Part shown: piece after piece, positions 41,706 through 51,877 of the stretch | Numbering within the stretch: position 1 is the stretch's first letter | Layout: every line of letters begins with the position of its first letter | Source of the DNA: Actinomadura chibensis NBRC 106107 | GTDB taxonomy: Bacteria; Actinomycetota; Actinomycetes; Streptosporangiales; Streptosporangiaceae | Direction: 5' to 3' | NCBI RefSeq assembly: GCF_001552135.1 | Contig: NZ_BCQP01000054.1 | Location: 30,306-94,305, forward strand | Length of the DNA: 64,000 nt | Program-made: the position numbers and the translations under genes | The notes under the pieces: model-generated | Databases searched by the model: none | What the model saw: the letters and a program-made list of their open reading frames with translations, nothing else | What the model was told of the DNA's origin: nothing

Positions 41706-42221
41706 TCAGTTCTCCGCCAAGCCGTTCTCGACCGCGAACTCCCACCACCAGTCCGAGACCCCGGTGATCTCGCGGTAGCGGGGACCGAGCATGCAGTCGA
41801 CGACGAATTCGTCCAGATCGGCGGCCAGCCGCCGGTATTCGCTCTCCACCACGTGTTCTCGCTCATAATCCGGGAAATGCCACACGGCGCCGTCGTCGCG
41901 GTGCATGAGCAGGGGGAAATCGAAGCACGTGCCGAAGACGAGCCAGGACTCCCGGGAACCACCGATGATCTCGTCGACCCCGGGCATGTCGAGGTAGAAC
42001 TGGTTGTTCGGGAGCAAGGTGTCCTTGAACAGGGCGATGCTCCCGGCACGGGGCGCGTTCGAGTAGGCGAGCAGGTCGCGCAGGTCTGGTGGCAGGTCGT
42101 CCCGGCCCGCGAGATCCGATTCGGGGGCGCCCGGCGGGAACTCCGCGAACATGTAGGAGTCCTCACGGGCGGCGAGCAGGCTGCTCACGCGCTCCAGTCG
42201 CTGGCGTGTACTCGGCCTCAT
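41706..42221 (-). CDS. SUKH-family (SMI1/KNR4-like) immunity protein
   Basis: A 171-residue protein with SMI1/KNR4 features: LPPDLRDLLAYSN, WLVFGTCFDFPLLMHRDDG, AVWHF and a final helix ending YREITGVSDWWWEFAVENG in part. Its ATG overlaps the toxin stop (ATGA), the classical place for the cognate immunity gene, so it is the best candidate antidote for the HNH toxin. The second SUKH gene downstream may be a back-up or was acquired from another toxin cassette. Confidence 0.82.
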   Translation of the reverse strand: MRPSTRQRLERVSSLLAAREDSYMFAEFPPGAPESDLAGRDDLPPDLRDLLAYSNAPRAGSIALFKDTLLPNNQFYLDMPGVDEIIGGSRESWLVFGTCFDFPLLMHRDDGAVWHFPDYEREHVVESEYRRLAADLDEFVVDCMLGPRYREITGVSDWWWEFAVENGLAEN

Positions 42222-42856
42222 GGGATGATCCTGATGCGAATCGGTGTGCCGTCCGGCAGATTCCGGATCTGCGGCCGAATTTGGACGGAACCCACGTGAT
42301 GATTGGTGAAACTGTCGAGGTAGCGTAGATTGCTTCGCAGGTCGGCGCCGCCGAGTTGGAGTTCGTGCCGGTGGTCGAGCTGCATACTACCATCGGTGAT
42401 GCGTCTGATCAGGCGGCGACTCAGTTCCGGATTGCGCTCGCCGTACTGCTCGTGGATCCGCCGAATCAGATCCTGCTGATGCCGGACCGCCCGATCCCTG
42501 TTGCGCGGGGGCAGCGGGCTGTGCGCCTTGAAGAGCTTGTTCTCGTCGCCGAGCTTCTTGAGCGCCTCGGCTTTGCGCATGAATTGGTGCTTCGGCATTC
42601 CGGGGACGTGCCGGAGCTCGATCGTGACGGGCTTCTTCGGGCCGTGCCTCCTCGCCCAGCGGAAGAAGCTGCCCGCGGCCTTGAAGATGCCGCGGGCGCT
42701 GTCCCGGGTGGCGCCCTTCGGCAGCGTGTGGGACCGGCGGGCGAGGACTCCGCCGCCGATCAGGACGATCAGCGAGACGAGTAACCGCGGGAAAAGGGAC
42801 GCCTGGACGTTGCGCGCGTGCTCGGCGGGCGCGGCGCCGGTCACCCCGTCAGCCAT
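42218..42856 (-). CDS. HNH/Endo VII-like nuclease toxin (C-terminal half of a split polymorphic toxin)
   Basis: A 212-residue protein. One hydrophobic helix near residue 25 (LFPRLLVSLIVLIGGGVLA) is followed by a basic linker and a toxin domain from about residue 90 (MPKHQFMRKAEALKKL). The nuclease signature is MQLDHRHELQLGG with SNLRYLDSFTNHHVG, the His/Asn-rich arrangement of HNH or Endo VII-type toxins that cut DNA or RNA in competitors. It starts inside the end of the CpnT-N-like gene (ATGGCTGA, 8-bp overlap) rather than being fused to it, which is unusual. Immunity genes follow at once. Confidence 0.8.
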   Translation of the reverse strand: MADGVTGAAPAEHARNVQASLFPRLLVSLIVLIGGGVLARRSHTLPKGATRDSARGIFKAAGSFFRWARRHGPKKPVTIELRHVPGMPKHQFMRKAEALKKLGDENKLFKAHSPLPPRNRDRAVRHQQDLIRRIHEQYGERNPELSRRLIRRITDGSMQLDHRHELQLGGADLRSNLRYLDSFTNHHVGSVQIRPQIRNLPDGTPIRIRIIP

Positions 42857-43343
42857 TGAGGATCGCCTGGAGTGCCTGGTCGATGATGATGTCGATCAGG
42901 GCGCCGGTGATCTCTTTGAAGATGGGGATCTCGGCCAGGGAGGCGCCGAAGGTGGGGCCGGCGGTGGCGATGGCCTGGGCTATCTCGATGGCGAGGATGG
43001 TGAGCTGGACGATCACGTTGATCTTCAGGGCGAGGACGATGCCGCCGCAGATCATGAGGCCCGCGCCGACGATGGTGGCGGCGGTGGTGAAGTCCTGGAG
43101 GTTGCTGTTGGGGGAGTCGTCGGCGGTCCAGGACGTGCGGAACGCCTCGATGTCGTCGCCCTTGTTGGCCTGCCACACGCGCTGGGCCTGGGAGTCGGCC
43201 TCGCCGAGCGGGCCGGAGTGCGAGCCCGCGAATCGCAGCCAGGCGTTGCCCATCTCAAGGAGCTTGACCTCGTCGGCCTCGGGCCAGTTGTAGCCCAGCA
43301 TCGACAGCAGGGAGCGGAGTTCGCCGGGTAACTGGAGGCCCAT
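42849..43343 (-). CDS. WXG100-like / CpnT-type N-terminal trafficking domain, separated from its toxin
   Basis: A 164-residue protein beginning GLQLPGELRSLLSMLGYNWPEADEVKLLEMG (in parts), the hallmark of the WXG100-like N-terminal domain of CpnT-type toxins, followed by two hydrophobic helices (ATIVGAGLMICGGIVLAL and VQLTILAIEIAQAIATAG). In other actinobacteria this domain heads a single long toxin; here it stops after residue 164 and the nuclease is a separate, overlapping gene. ATG 43343 overlaps the preceding WXG gene stop. It probably directs type VII secretion of the toxin. Confidence 0.8.
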   Translation of the reverse strand: MGLQLPGELRSLLSMLGYNWPEADEVKLLEMGNAWLRFAGSHSGPLGEADSQAQRVWQANKGDDIEAFRTSWTADDSPNSNLQDFTTAATIVGAGLMICGGIVLALKINVIVQLTILAIEIAQAIATAGPTFGASLAEIPIFKEITGALIDIIIDQALQAILNG

Positions 43344-43672
43344 CAGCCGAGCACGTCCCGGACGCGGTTGATCTCCGTCACGTTGTGCTGTTCCGCGGCG
43401 AAATGGTTCGCCGCCACGGCCTGGACGGCCCGGGCGTCCTCGGCCATTGACTCCAGGTTGTCGTTGTAGCAGTCGGCGGCGATCTCGTAGACGGCCTGGT
43501 AGAGGCCCCCGATGAGGGAGCCGATGTCGTCGGTTCCCCACGGTTCGCCGAATCCGGCGAGTTCGGCCTGGAATGCCTGCCAGTCGGCCTTCAACCGCTG
43601 GGCCGAGGAGCCGATGCCGATTCCGGACCGGCGGATTCCCTCGGGATCGACCTCGTATCCGGGCATGCCCAT
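43343..43672 (-). CDS. WXG100-family type VII secretion target
   Basis: A 109-residue helical-hairpin protein. MPGYEVDPEGIRRSG is a common start in this group; the turn region PWGTDDIG replaces the strict WXG, and helix two ends AEQHNVTEINRVRDVLG. Such proteins pair with toxin N-terminal domains for export by ESX machines. No ESX core gene (EccC, EccD) lies in the window, so a system elsewhere must be used. It is overlapped by the CpnT-N-like gene (TGATG). Confidence 0.82.
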   Translation of the reverse strand: MGMPGYEVDPEGIRRSGIGIGSSAQRLKADWQAFQAELAGFGEPWGTDDIGSLIGGLYQAVYEIAADCYNDNLESMAEDARAVQAVAANHFAAEQHNVTEINRVRDVLG

Positions 43673-43678
43673 CGTCGC

Positions 43679-44074
43679 TCAGCTCCGTCCCAGGGCGTTG
43701 ATCGAGTCGCGCAGAGACTCCGTGTATTCGGTGAGTTGGCGCACGCTGAGGTCCTGCGCCTCGCGCAGGCGGGCGGTCAGGTCGGCGGTCGCGGCGACGG
43801 CCGGGGCCCGCGCGGACAGCCCGTCCAGCGCGGCGTTGACGGCGGCGACGGCGCGCTCGGCGATCTCCTGCGAGCTCAGCCGCGCGGCGCGGGGGCCGAT
43901 CTCCACGGACGTGATCCGGCCGTCCGGGGAGACGACCGCCCGGACGGTCCGGTCCGGGTCGTGCCCCTCGCTCTCCTCGTCCGGGGGCGGTGGGGACGTC
44001 CGCGCTTCGGCCGCCGCGCCGAGGACGTCGCCCAGCACCCTGTCGAGGTCGTCGGTGGCGCGTTCGTAGCTCAT
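43679..44074 (-). CDS. YbaB/EbfC-family nucleoid-associated-like protein (second)
   Basis: A 131-residue protein. The core RTVRAVVSPDGRITSVEIGP with AERAVAAVNAALDGL matches YbaB/EbfC DNA-binding proteins as found at the head of actinobacterial toxin cassettes. Its ATG overlaps the upstream YbaB gene (ATGA). In these cassettes the role is unknown; a chaperone-like or regulatory role in toxin production has been suggested by association only. Confidence 0.78.
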   Translation of the reverse strand: MSYERATDDLDRVLGDVLGAAAEARTSPPPPDEESEGHDPDRTVRAVVSPDGRITSVEIGPRAARLSSQEIAERAVAAVNAALDGLSARAPAVAATADLTARLREAQDLSVRQLTEYTESLRDSINALGRS

Positions 44075-44502
44075 CGCATGCTCGCCCGCGCCTGCGCCAG
44101 CGCCTCGCCGACGGCCTGGTTGATCAGCGCGAGCTGGCGCATGCCCTGCTCCTGGACGGCGCGCAGCGTCTCGACGAGCGCCGCCGGGTCGACGACCGGT
44201 TCCGTGCCCGCCGACGCCGCCCGCCCGCGCAGGTCGTCCAGCGCGGCATTGGCGGCGGCCGCGATGTGCCCGCCCAGTTCCGCGGGCGGACGGCGCATCG
44301 CGCGGGGGTCGATCTCCAGGGCGGTCAGGCGTCCGGCGACCGCGGTCGCCCGGACCCTTTCCTCGTCCGCCGTGCCGATTCCGCACCCGGACGGAGATCC
44401 ATTTTCGGACGGTCCAGAATTTGCCTCGCCGTGCAGCGACGTCAACCGTTCGCGGGCCTTGGCCAGCCGTTCTTCAGGGTCGTCCGGAAGGGGCTCGTCC
44501 AT
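44071..44502 (-). CDS. YbaB/EbfC-family protein (first gene of toxin operon)
   Basis: A 143-residue protein with a charged N-terminus (MDEPLPDDPEERLAKARERL) and a YbaB-type core (VRATAVAGRLTALEIDPRAM, GGHIAAAANAALDDLRG). It opens the seven-gene operon running to 41175. The tail (VQEQGMRQLALINQAVGEAL) is a long helix likely to dimerise with the next gene product. The 240-bp gap upstream holds a divergent promoter region shared with the asparagine-synthase homologue. Confidence 0.75.
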   Translation of the reverse strand: MDEPLPDDPEERLAKARERLTSLHGEANSGPSENGSPSGCGIGTADEERVRATAVAGRLTALEIDPRAMRRPPAELGGHIAAAANAALDDLRGRAASAGTEPVVDPAALVETLRAVQEQGMRQLALINQAVGEALAQARASMR

Positions 44503-44743
44503 CGGTGCTCCCTGATGATCAAGATTCCGTAAATCCTATCAAAGGCGCTATTCACATGATTATCGGTGATCAGGTGGCACGGTGGACAAGTGGGCACGGG
44601 AACGGAATCGGATGGTCATCGTTGGTCGCCGCCGCCCGGCGCGGCCGCGATTCGGCCTTCGCCCGACGTATGGCGGGCAAACTTCGGGTTAAGCGCACCG
44701 TTCCACGGCTCCGGCCCCGGCCCGGATGTGATCGTCTTCGGAT

Positions 44744-46567
44744 GTGCGCGTCTATCTGCTGCTCGCCGCCCGTGAAGTGCGCGAACCGATTCCGCCGGTG
44801 GCCCTGCGCGCCGCCCGGCGCGCCGTCGGCGCGGCGTTCCCCGTCCCGCCGGACGTGGTCAAGGCCGCGGAATGGACGGCGCCCGACGGCCAGGCGGCGC
44901 TGCTCGGCTGGTCCAACGAGCCGGACGAGGACCTGTTGCCCCCGACCATGATCGGCGGGTCCGGGCGCAGGCTCGGGTACTGCGGCTACCTCGCCGAGCC
45001 GAAGAAGGACGGCGACCTGCTGCTCAACGAGGACGACCTCGGCGCCGCCGCGGCGGGCCTCGGCGGCGTCTTCGCCGCCTACCGGGCGAGCGAGGACGGT
45101 GTCGAGGCCGCGACGTCGATGGCCCGCGTCTGCCCCGTCTACCACGCGGAGGCGGCGGGCGTGCGGGTGGTGGGCAGCCGCTCGCTGCTGGTCCACCTCG
45201 TGGCGCGGGCCGTGGAGACGGGCGTCGAGGAACCGGAGCCGGACATCGCCGTCGAACTCCTGCACCCGATAATCCGGCACGGGTTCTTCACCAATGACGA
45301 CACGCCGTTCCGCGGCGTCCGGGCGCTGCCCGCCGGATCGGTGCTGACGGCGGCGCCGGGGCGGCGGACGGCCATCCGGCCGCAGCCCGGCACGGAGGTC
45401 CGCCGACCTCGGGGAAAGGGGCGGGCGCAGCGGGAGTCGGTCCGTCCGCTGGCGGAGGCGCTCGTCGACTCGGTGGCGCCGCTGGCGAGGCATCGCGAGC
45501 CGATCGCCCTCTCATTGTCCGGCGGCCGGGACAGCCGGTTGATGGCGGCGGTGCTGAAGGCGGCGGGGGTCCCGTTCACCGGCTCGACGCACGGTTTCGC
45601 GGACGACCCGGACGTCATTCTCGCCACCCAGGTCGCCGCGGCCCTCGGCATCGAGCACCACGTGAACCTGACCCATCCCGAAGGGCCGAGGGAATCGGTG
45701 GCGGTGGAGCACCCGTTCGCCAGGGCGGCTCATGTCGTCCGCATGTGCGAGGGGATGAACTCCGCCTATGAGAACGTCGGCAGGTTCCGTCCTTACCGAA
45801 TGGTTCCCGCCACTTCGGGATCGGGCGGTGAGACGCTGCGCGGCGGCTTCCTCTACGACCAGGACGACATCAGCCCCGAGAAGCTGAAGAAGCGCGTCCA
45901 TCTCATCTTCCACGCCGCCGGGCCGCTCCTGACCGCCGACGCGAACGCGCTCGCCGCCGCCGGGCACCGGCCCTGGGCCGAACTCGCTGAGACCGACGCG
46001 TTCGACGTCCTCGACAAGCTCTACCTGTATTACCGCACCGGCCGCTGGATCGTCGGCTCGCACAGCGCGACGCTCATGAACTCCCCCTACTACCACCCGT
46101 TCTTCGACAACCGGGTGGTGCGCGAGGCGACGGCCCTCGAACCGCGCTGGCGGCGCAGCGAATACCCCTTCTATCTGCTGATCCGGGAACTCGCGCCGCA
46201 GTTGGCGGAGATCCAGCCGGAGGGCAAGCGGTGGCGTTTCGACCGCGAGCGGAAGCCCCGGCTCGTCGGCAGGCGCGCGTGGCGGGCCCGCGCCGTCCCG
46301 CCGGCCCGCGGCAGGACGGCCGCCTTCAACTGGCGCGTCTCCTACGACGAAGGCTTCCGCGGGCTTCTCCTGGACCAGATCCTGGACGGCCCCCAGAGCC
46401 TCTTCGACGTCGTCGACCGGGAGGCGCTGACGACGGGCGTCCGCGAGCATCCGAAACGCTGGGTGAAGCAGCTCTGGCATATCTACACGATGAGCGTGCT
46501 CCTGACCGGCGAATGGCGCACCCCGTCCACCGACCTCCCGAAGGTCGAGATCCCCATCCCCCGCTGA
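44744..46567 (+). CDS. Asparagine synthetase-like protein without active glutaminase site
   Basis: A 607-residue protein. Residues 1-200 resemble a degenerate class II glutaminase (GYCGYLAEPKK, SLLVHLVAR) with no N-terminal Cys nucleophile (MRVYLLLAA). Residues about 225-500 hold the synthetase ATP-pyrophosphatase fold, with PP-loop LSLSGGRDSRLMAAVL (about 255) and a conserved SGSGGETLRGG. Related proteins make amide or lactam bonds, for example in lasso peptide and beta-lactam formation. GTG start at 44744. No precursor peptide, protease or RRE protein is adjacent, so the substrate is open. Divergent from the toxin operon. Confidence 0.82.
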   Translation: MRVYLLLAAREVREPIPPVALRAARRAVGAAFPVPPDVVKAAEWTAPDGQAALLGWSNEPDEDLLPPTMIGGSGRRLGYCGYLAEPKKDGDLLLNEDDLGAAAAGLGGVFAAYRASEDGVEAATSMARVCPVYHAEAAGVRVVGSRSLLVHLVARAVETGVEEPEPDIAVELLHPIIRHGFFTNDDTPFRGVRALPAGSVLTAAPGRRTAIRPQPGTEVRRPRGKGRAQRESVRPLAEALVDSVAPLARHREPIALSLSGGRDSRLMAAVLKAAGVPFTGSTHGFADDPDVILATQVAAALGIEHHVNLTHPEGPRESVAVEHPFARAAHVVRMCEGMNSAYENVGRFRPYRMVPATSGSGGETLRGGFLYDQDDISPEKLKKRVHLIFHAAGPLLTADANALAAAGHRPWAELAETDAFDVLDKLYLYYRTGRWIVGSHSATLMNSPYYHPFFDNRVVREATALEPRWRRSEYPFYLLIRELAPQLAEIQPEGKRWRFDRERKPRLVGRRAWRARAVPPARGRTAAFNWRVSYDEGFRGLLLDQILDGPQSLFDVVDREALTTGVREHPKRWVKQLWHIYTMSVLLTGEWRTPSTDLPKVEIPIPR

Positions 46568-46579
46568 CCCGGCGCCCGG

Positions 46580-47347
46580 TCAGCGGGGTTTGGGCGGGCG
46601 GCCGGCCAGGCGGGTCGTCAGGAGGGCGGCGGTCTCGCGGACGGGCGGCGCCAGCGACGGCCAGGCGGGCGGGGGGTGGTCGGCGCGCCGGAAGGTGACG
46701 GTGATCGCGGCCGTGGGGTGGCCGGTGTGGTCGAAGGCGCACGCGGCGATGCTGGCGAAGCCCTCGGTGATGTGGCCGTCCTCGGCCGACCAGCCGCGCC
46801 GGGCGTCCTCGGCGAGGACCCGGCGGAGTTCGCGCAGCGACCGCGGGCCGGCGCCCGTCCGGTCGACGAAGCGGCCCGGGAACAGGGCCCTGACCTGCGC
46901 GGGCGGCAGGTGGGCGAGCATGGAGCGGCCGCTCGCGGTGAGCTGCGCGGGCATCCGCACGCCGACGTCGGTGACGAGGGTCGCGTGCCGGGGCGGCTGC
47001 TCCTTCAGCAGGTAGAGGGTCTCCGCGCCGTGCAGGACGCCCAACTGGACGATCTCGCCCAGCCGGTCGACCAGACGGCGCAGCAGGGGGCGCGCCAGCC
47101 GTTCGAGCGGCTCGTGCCGGAGGTAGGCGGAGCCGATCTCGAACGCGGCGACGCCGAGGCCCCAGCGGCGCTCCTCCGGGAGGTAGGTGACGAAGCCGTC
47201 CTCGGCCATCGCGGCGAGCAGGTGGTAGGCGCTGGAGCGGGGCAGGTCCAGCGCGCGGGCGATCGCGGACGCGGGCAGCGGGCCGGGCGCGGCGGCCAGC
47301 AGGCGCAGCACGGCGAGCGCGCGGCGCGCGGCGGGGACCTGGCTCAT
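46580..47347 (-). CDS. IclR-family regulator of histidine utilisation
   Basis: A 255-residue IclR protein: winged HTH (RALAVLRLLAAAPGPLPASA, LDLPRSSAYHLLAAM) in residues 5-70 and an effector domain (LYLLKEQPPRHA, TASGRSMLAHLPP, HITEGFASIAACAFD). ATG 47347 was chosen at the start of homology. It is divergent from hutH with a TGTCTC/GAGACA palindrome between them, so it probably represses hut genes and itself, with a histidine-pathway intermediate as ligand. It is convergent with the asparagine-synthase homologue (12-bp gap). Confidence 0.88.
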   Translation of the reverse strand: MSQVPAARRALAVLRLLAAAPGPLPASAIARALDLPRSSAYHLLAAMAEDGFVTYLPEERRWGLGVAAFEIGSAYLRHEPLERLARPLLRRLVDRLGEIVQLGVLHGAETLYLLKEQPPRHATLVTDVGVRMPAQLTASGRSMLAHLPPAQVRALFPGRFVDRTGAGPRSLRELRRVLAEDARRGWSAEDGHITEGFASIAACAFDHTGHPTAAITVTFRRADHPPPAWPSLAPPVRETAALLTTRLAGRPPKPR

Positions 47348-47355
47348 TCCGGCAT

Positions 47356-47373
47356 TGTCTCGTATCTGAGACA
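47356..47373. promoter_or_regulatory. Palindromic operator of the hut locus
   Basis: TGTCTC-GTATCT-GAGACA (perfect 6-bp arms) lies 8 bp upstream of the IclR start and 45 bp upstream of hutH. This position allows repression of both. Confidence 0.6.
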
Positions 47374-47418
47374 CATCGCCGCGCCCAGGGGTGGGCCGGG
47401 CGGCGCCGGGACGCCTTA

Positions 47419-48984
47419 ATGGTGGGTATGGGTTTGGACATGGGGGACGCACGCGTCGCGGTGGGCCCGGAACCGCTGGATTTCGCCGAGGTCGTCGCCG
47501 TCGCGCGGGACGGCGCCGAGGTCGCGCTGACCGAGGAGGCGCTGAAGCTGGTCGCGGAGGCGCGGGCGCACGTCGAGGAGCTGTCGGCGCGCCCGACGCC
47601 GGTGTACGGCGTGTCCACCGGGTTCGGCGCGCTCGCCACCCGGCACATCGCCCCCGAGAAGCGGGCGCAGTTGCAGCTGAACATCGTCCGGTCGCACGCG
47701 GCGGGGACGGGGCCCGAGGTCGAGCGGGAGGTGGTCCGGGCGCTGATGCTGCTCAGGCTGCGGACGCTCGCGAGCGGCCGGACCGGCGTCCAGCCGGTGA
47801 CCGCGCGGACGCTCGCCGCGCTGCTCAACGCGGGCATCACGCCGCAGGTCTTCGAGCACGGCAGCCTCGGCTGCTCCGGCGACCTCGCGCCGCTCGCGCA
47901 CGTCGCGCTGGCGCTGATCGGCGAGGGCTCGGTCCGGGACGCGCGGGGCGAGCTGAAACCGGCCGCGCGGGCGATGGCCGAGGCCGGGATCGCGCCCGTC
48001 ACGCTCGGCGCGAAGGAGGGCCTCGCCCTCCTCAACGGCACCGACGGGATGCTCGGCATGCTCGTCCTCGCGATCAACGACCTGCGCGGGCTGCTCACGG
48101 CGGCCGACGTCGCCGCCGCGATGAGCGTCGAGGCGCTGCTCGGCACCGACCGGGTGTTCGCCGCCGACCTGCAGGCGCTGCGGCCGCATCCGGGGCAGGC
48201 CGCGTCCGCCGCGAACCTGCGGGCGCTGCTCGGCGACTCGGAGATCATGGAGTCGCACCGCGGCCCGGACTGCACCCGCGTCCAGGACGCCTACTCGCTG
48301 CGCTGCGCGCCCCAGGTGAACGGCGCGGCCCGCGACACGCTCGCGCACGCCGAGCTCGTCGCGCGGCGGGAGCTGGCGTCCGCGATCGACAACCCGGTCG
48401 TCCTGCCGGACGGGCGCGTCGAGTCCAACGGCAACTTCCACGGCGCGCCGATCGCGTACGTGCTGGACTTCCTCGCCGTGCCCGCCGCCGACGTCGCGTC
48501 CATGTCCGAGCGGCGCACCGACCGGATGCTCGACAAGGCCCGCTCCGCCGGGCTGCCCGCCTTCCTCGCCGACGACCCCGGCGTCGACTCCGGGCACATG
48601 ATCGCGCAGTACACGCAGGCCGCGATCGTGTCCGACCTGAAGCGCCGCGCCGCCCCGGCGAGCGCCGACTCGATCCCGAGCTCGGCCATGCAGGAGGACC
48701 ACGTGTCCATGGGCTGGAACGCGGCCCGCAAGCTGCGCCGGTCCGTGGACGGCCTGGCGCAGGTGGTCGCCATCGAGATCCTCACCGCCGCGCGGGCGCT
48801 GGACCTGCGCACCCCGCTGCGGCCCGGCCCGGCGACCGCCGCCGTGGTCGCCCGGCTGCGCGAGGCCGTCCCGCCGCCGGGCCCCGACCGCTACCTCGCG
48901 CCCGAGATCGCCGCCACGACAGAGCTGGTCAGGGACGGCTCCCTGGTCGCCGCCGCCGAGGCCGTCACCGGCCCCCTCTCCTGA
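47419..48984 (+). CDS. hutH: Histidine ammonia-lyase
   Basis: A 521-residue enzyme converting histidine to trans-urocanate and ammonia. The MIO prosthetic group would form from Cys152-Ser153-Gly154 in GSLGCSGDLAPLAH, an accepted actinobacterial variant of ASG. VYGVSTGFGALA (catalytic Tyr), GLALLNGTDGM, ESNGNFHGAP and SIPSSAMQEDHVSMG complete the signature. Several in-frame starts are possible within the first eight codons; 47419 is the most upstream. First structural gene of the hut operon, 14 bp before hutU. Confidence 0.96.
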   Translation: MVGMGLDMGDARVAVGPEPLDFAEVVAVARDGAEVALTEEALKLVAEARAHVEELSARPTPVYGVSTGFGALATRHIAPEKRAQLQLNIVRSHAAGTGPEVEREVVRALMLLRLRTLASGRTGVQPVTARTLAALLNAGITPQVFEHGSLGCSGDLAPLAHVALALIGEGSVRDARGELKPAARAMAEAGIAPVTLGAKEGLALLNGTDGMLGMLVLAINDLRGLLTAADVAAAMSVEALLGTDRVFAADLQALRPHPGQAASAANLRALLGDSEIMESHRGPDCTRVQDAYSLRCAPQVNGAARDTLAHAELVARRELASAIDNPVVLPDGRVESNGNFHGAPIAYVLDFLAVPAADVASMSERRTDRMLDKARSAGLPAFLADDPGVDSGHMIAQYTQAAIVSDLKRRAAPASADSIPSSAMQEDHVSMGWNAARKLRRSVDGLAQVVAIEILTAARALDLRTPLRPGPATAAVVARLREAVPPPGPDRYLAPEIAATTELVRDGSLVAAAEAVTGPLS

Positions 48985-48998
48985 AGGAGCAACCGCAG

Positions 48999-50654
<1,656 letters not shown>

Positions 50655-50667
50655 GCGGAGGACCGGC

Positions 50668-51867
50668 GTGAGCTTTGAGGAGATGTGGGCGGCGCTGCTG
50701 CCGGTCGGGCGGGACGATTCGACCGGCGGCTACCACCGGTTCGCGTGGACGCCGCCCGAGCTGGAGTGCCGCGCCTGGTTCCTGGATGAGGCCCGCCGCC
50801 GCGACCTGACCGTCGAGCACGACCCGAACGGCAACATGTTCGCCTGGTGGTACCCGGAGGACGGGACGCGCGACGACGCCGTCCTGACCGGCAGCCACCT
50901 GGACTCGGTGCCGGGCGGCGGCGCGTTCGACGGGCCGCTCGGCGTCGTCTCGGCGTTCGCCGCCGTCGACCGGCTCCGCGAGCGCGGCTTCGCGCCCGCG
51001 CGGCCGATCGGGATCGCGGCGTTCGCCGAGGAGGAGGGCGCGCGGTTCGGGGTGGCGTGCCTCGGCTCGCGGCTGCTGTCCGGCGCGATCGACCCGGCCC
51101 GGGCCCGCGGCCTGACCGACGCGGACGGCCGCACGTTCGCCGAGGTCATGCACAACGCCGGGCTCGACCCCGAGGCCATCGGCCCGGACGAGGGGCTCCT
51201 CGGCCGCATCGGCCGGTACGTCGAGCTGCACGTCGAGCAGGGGCGCGCCCTCCAGGAGCCGGTGGGGGTGGCGAGCGCGATCGTCCCGCACGGGCGGTGG
51301 CGGTTCGACTTCACCGGCGAGGGCAACCACGCCGGGACGACCCTCCTCGGCGACCGCCGCGACCCGATGCTGCCGTTCGCCGCGATGGTGCTCGCCGCCC
51401 GAGAGGCGGCCGAGCGGAACGGCGCGGTCGCGACGGTCGGGAAGGTGCGGGTCGTGCCGGGCGGGGTGAACGCGATCGCCTCGTCCGTCAGCGCCTGGCT
51501 GGACGCCCGCGGCCCCGCCGACGACGCCGTCCGCCGGACGGTCGCCGAGACCGACGAGGCGGCGCGGGTCGCCGCGCGCCCGCACCGGGTGAGCGTCGAC
51601 CTCGCCGAGGAGTCCTACACCGAGATCGTCGACTTCAACCTGGCGCTGCGGGACCGGATCGGCAAGGCGCTCGGCGGCGTCCCGGTGCTGCCGACCGGGG
51701 CGGGCCACGACGCGGGCATCCTGTCGTCCCGCGTGCCGACCGCGATGCTGTTCGTGCGGAACCCGTCCGGGGTGTCGCACGCGCCCGCGGAGTCCGCCGA
51801 ACCGGCCGACTGCCTGGCCGGGGTGGAGGCGCTCACCGCGGTACTGGACGACCTGGCGCGCGGGTAG
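50668..51867 (+). CDS. M20-family amidohydrolase (allantoate amidohydrolase/carbamoylase type) in the hut operon
   Basis: A 399-residue di-metal M20 hydrolase. Metal and catalytic motifs: GSHLDSVPGGGAFDGPLG (about 75-90), AEEEGARFG (about 122), HVEQGRALQ (about 190), NHAGTTLLGDRRD (about 220) and GAGHDAGILS near the end. The family hydrolyses N-carbamoyl amino acids and allantoate. Its place between hutU and hutF, with no hutG in the window, suggests that it deformylates N-formylglutamate or removes a related N-acyl group here; a role with the purine operon 35 kb away is less likely. GTG start after GGAGGACC. Confidence 0.88.
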   Translation: MSFEEMWAALLPVGRDDSTGGYHRFAWTPPELECRAWFLDEARRRDLTVEHDPNGNMFAWWYPEDGTRDDAVLTGSHLDSVPGGGAFDGPLGVVSAFAAVDRLRERGFAPARPIGIAAFAEEEGARFGVACLGSRLLSGAIDPARARGLTDADGRTFAEVMHNAGLDPEAIGPDEGLLGRIGRYVELHVEQGRALQEPVGVASAIVPHGRWRFDFTGEGNHAGTTLLGDRRDPMLPFAAMVLAAREAAERNGAVATVGKVRVVPGGVNAIASSVSAWLDARGPADDAVRRTVAETDEAARVAARPHRVSVDLAEESYTEIVDFNLALRDRIGKALGGVPVLPTGAGHDAGILSSRVPTAMLFVRNPSGVSHAPAESAEPADCLAGVEALTAVLDDLARG

Positions 51868-51877
51868 GGGTCCCGAC

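Noticed and set aside
42218..43343. CpnT-N-like domain and HNH toxin as one protein joined by programmed frameshifting
   Set aside because: No slippery heptamer was seen at the ATGGCTGA junction and the downstream gene has its own ATG; overlap coupling is simpler.
44503..46567. A lasso-peptide cluster
   Set aside because: Only the cyclase-like gene is present; no precursor, B-type protease or RRE gene was found nearby.
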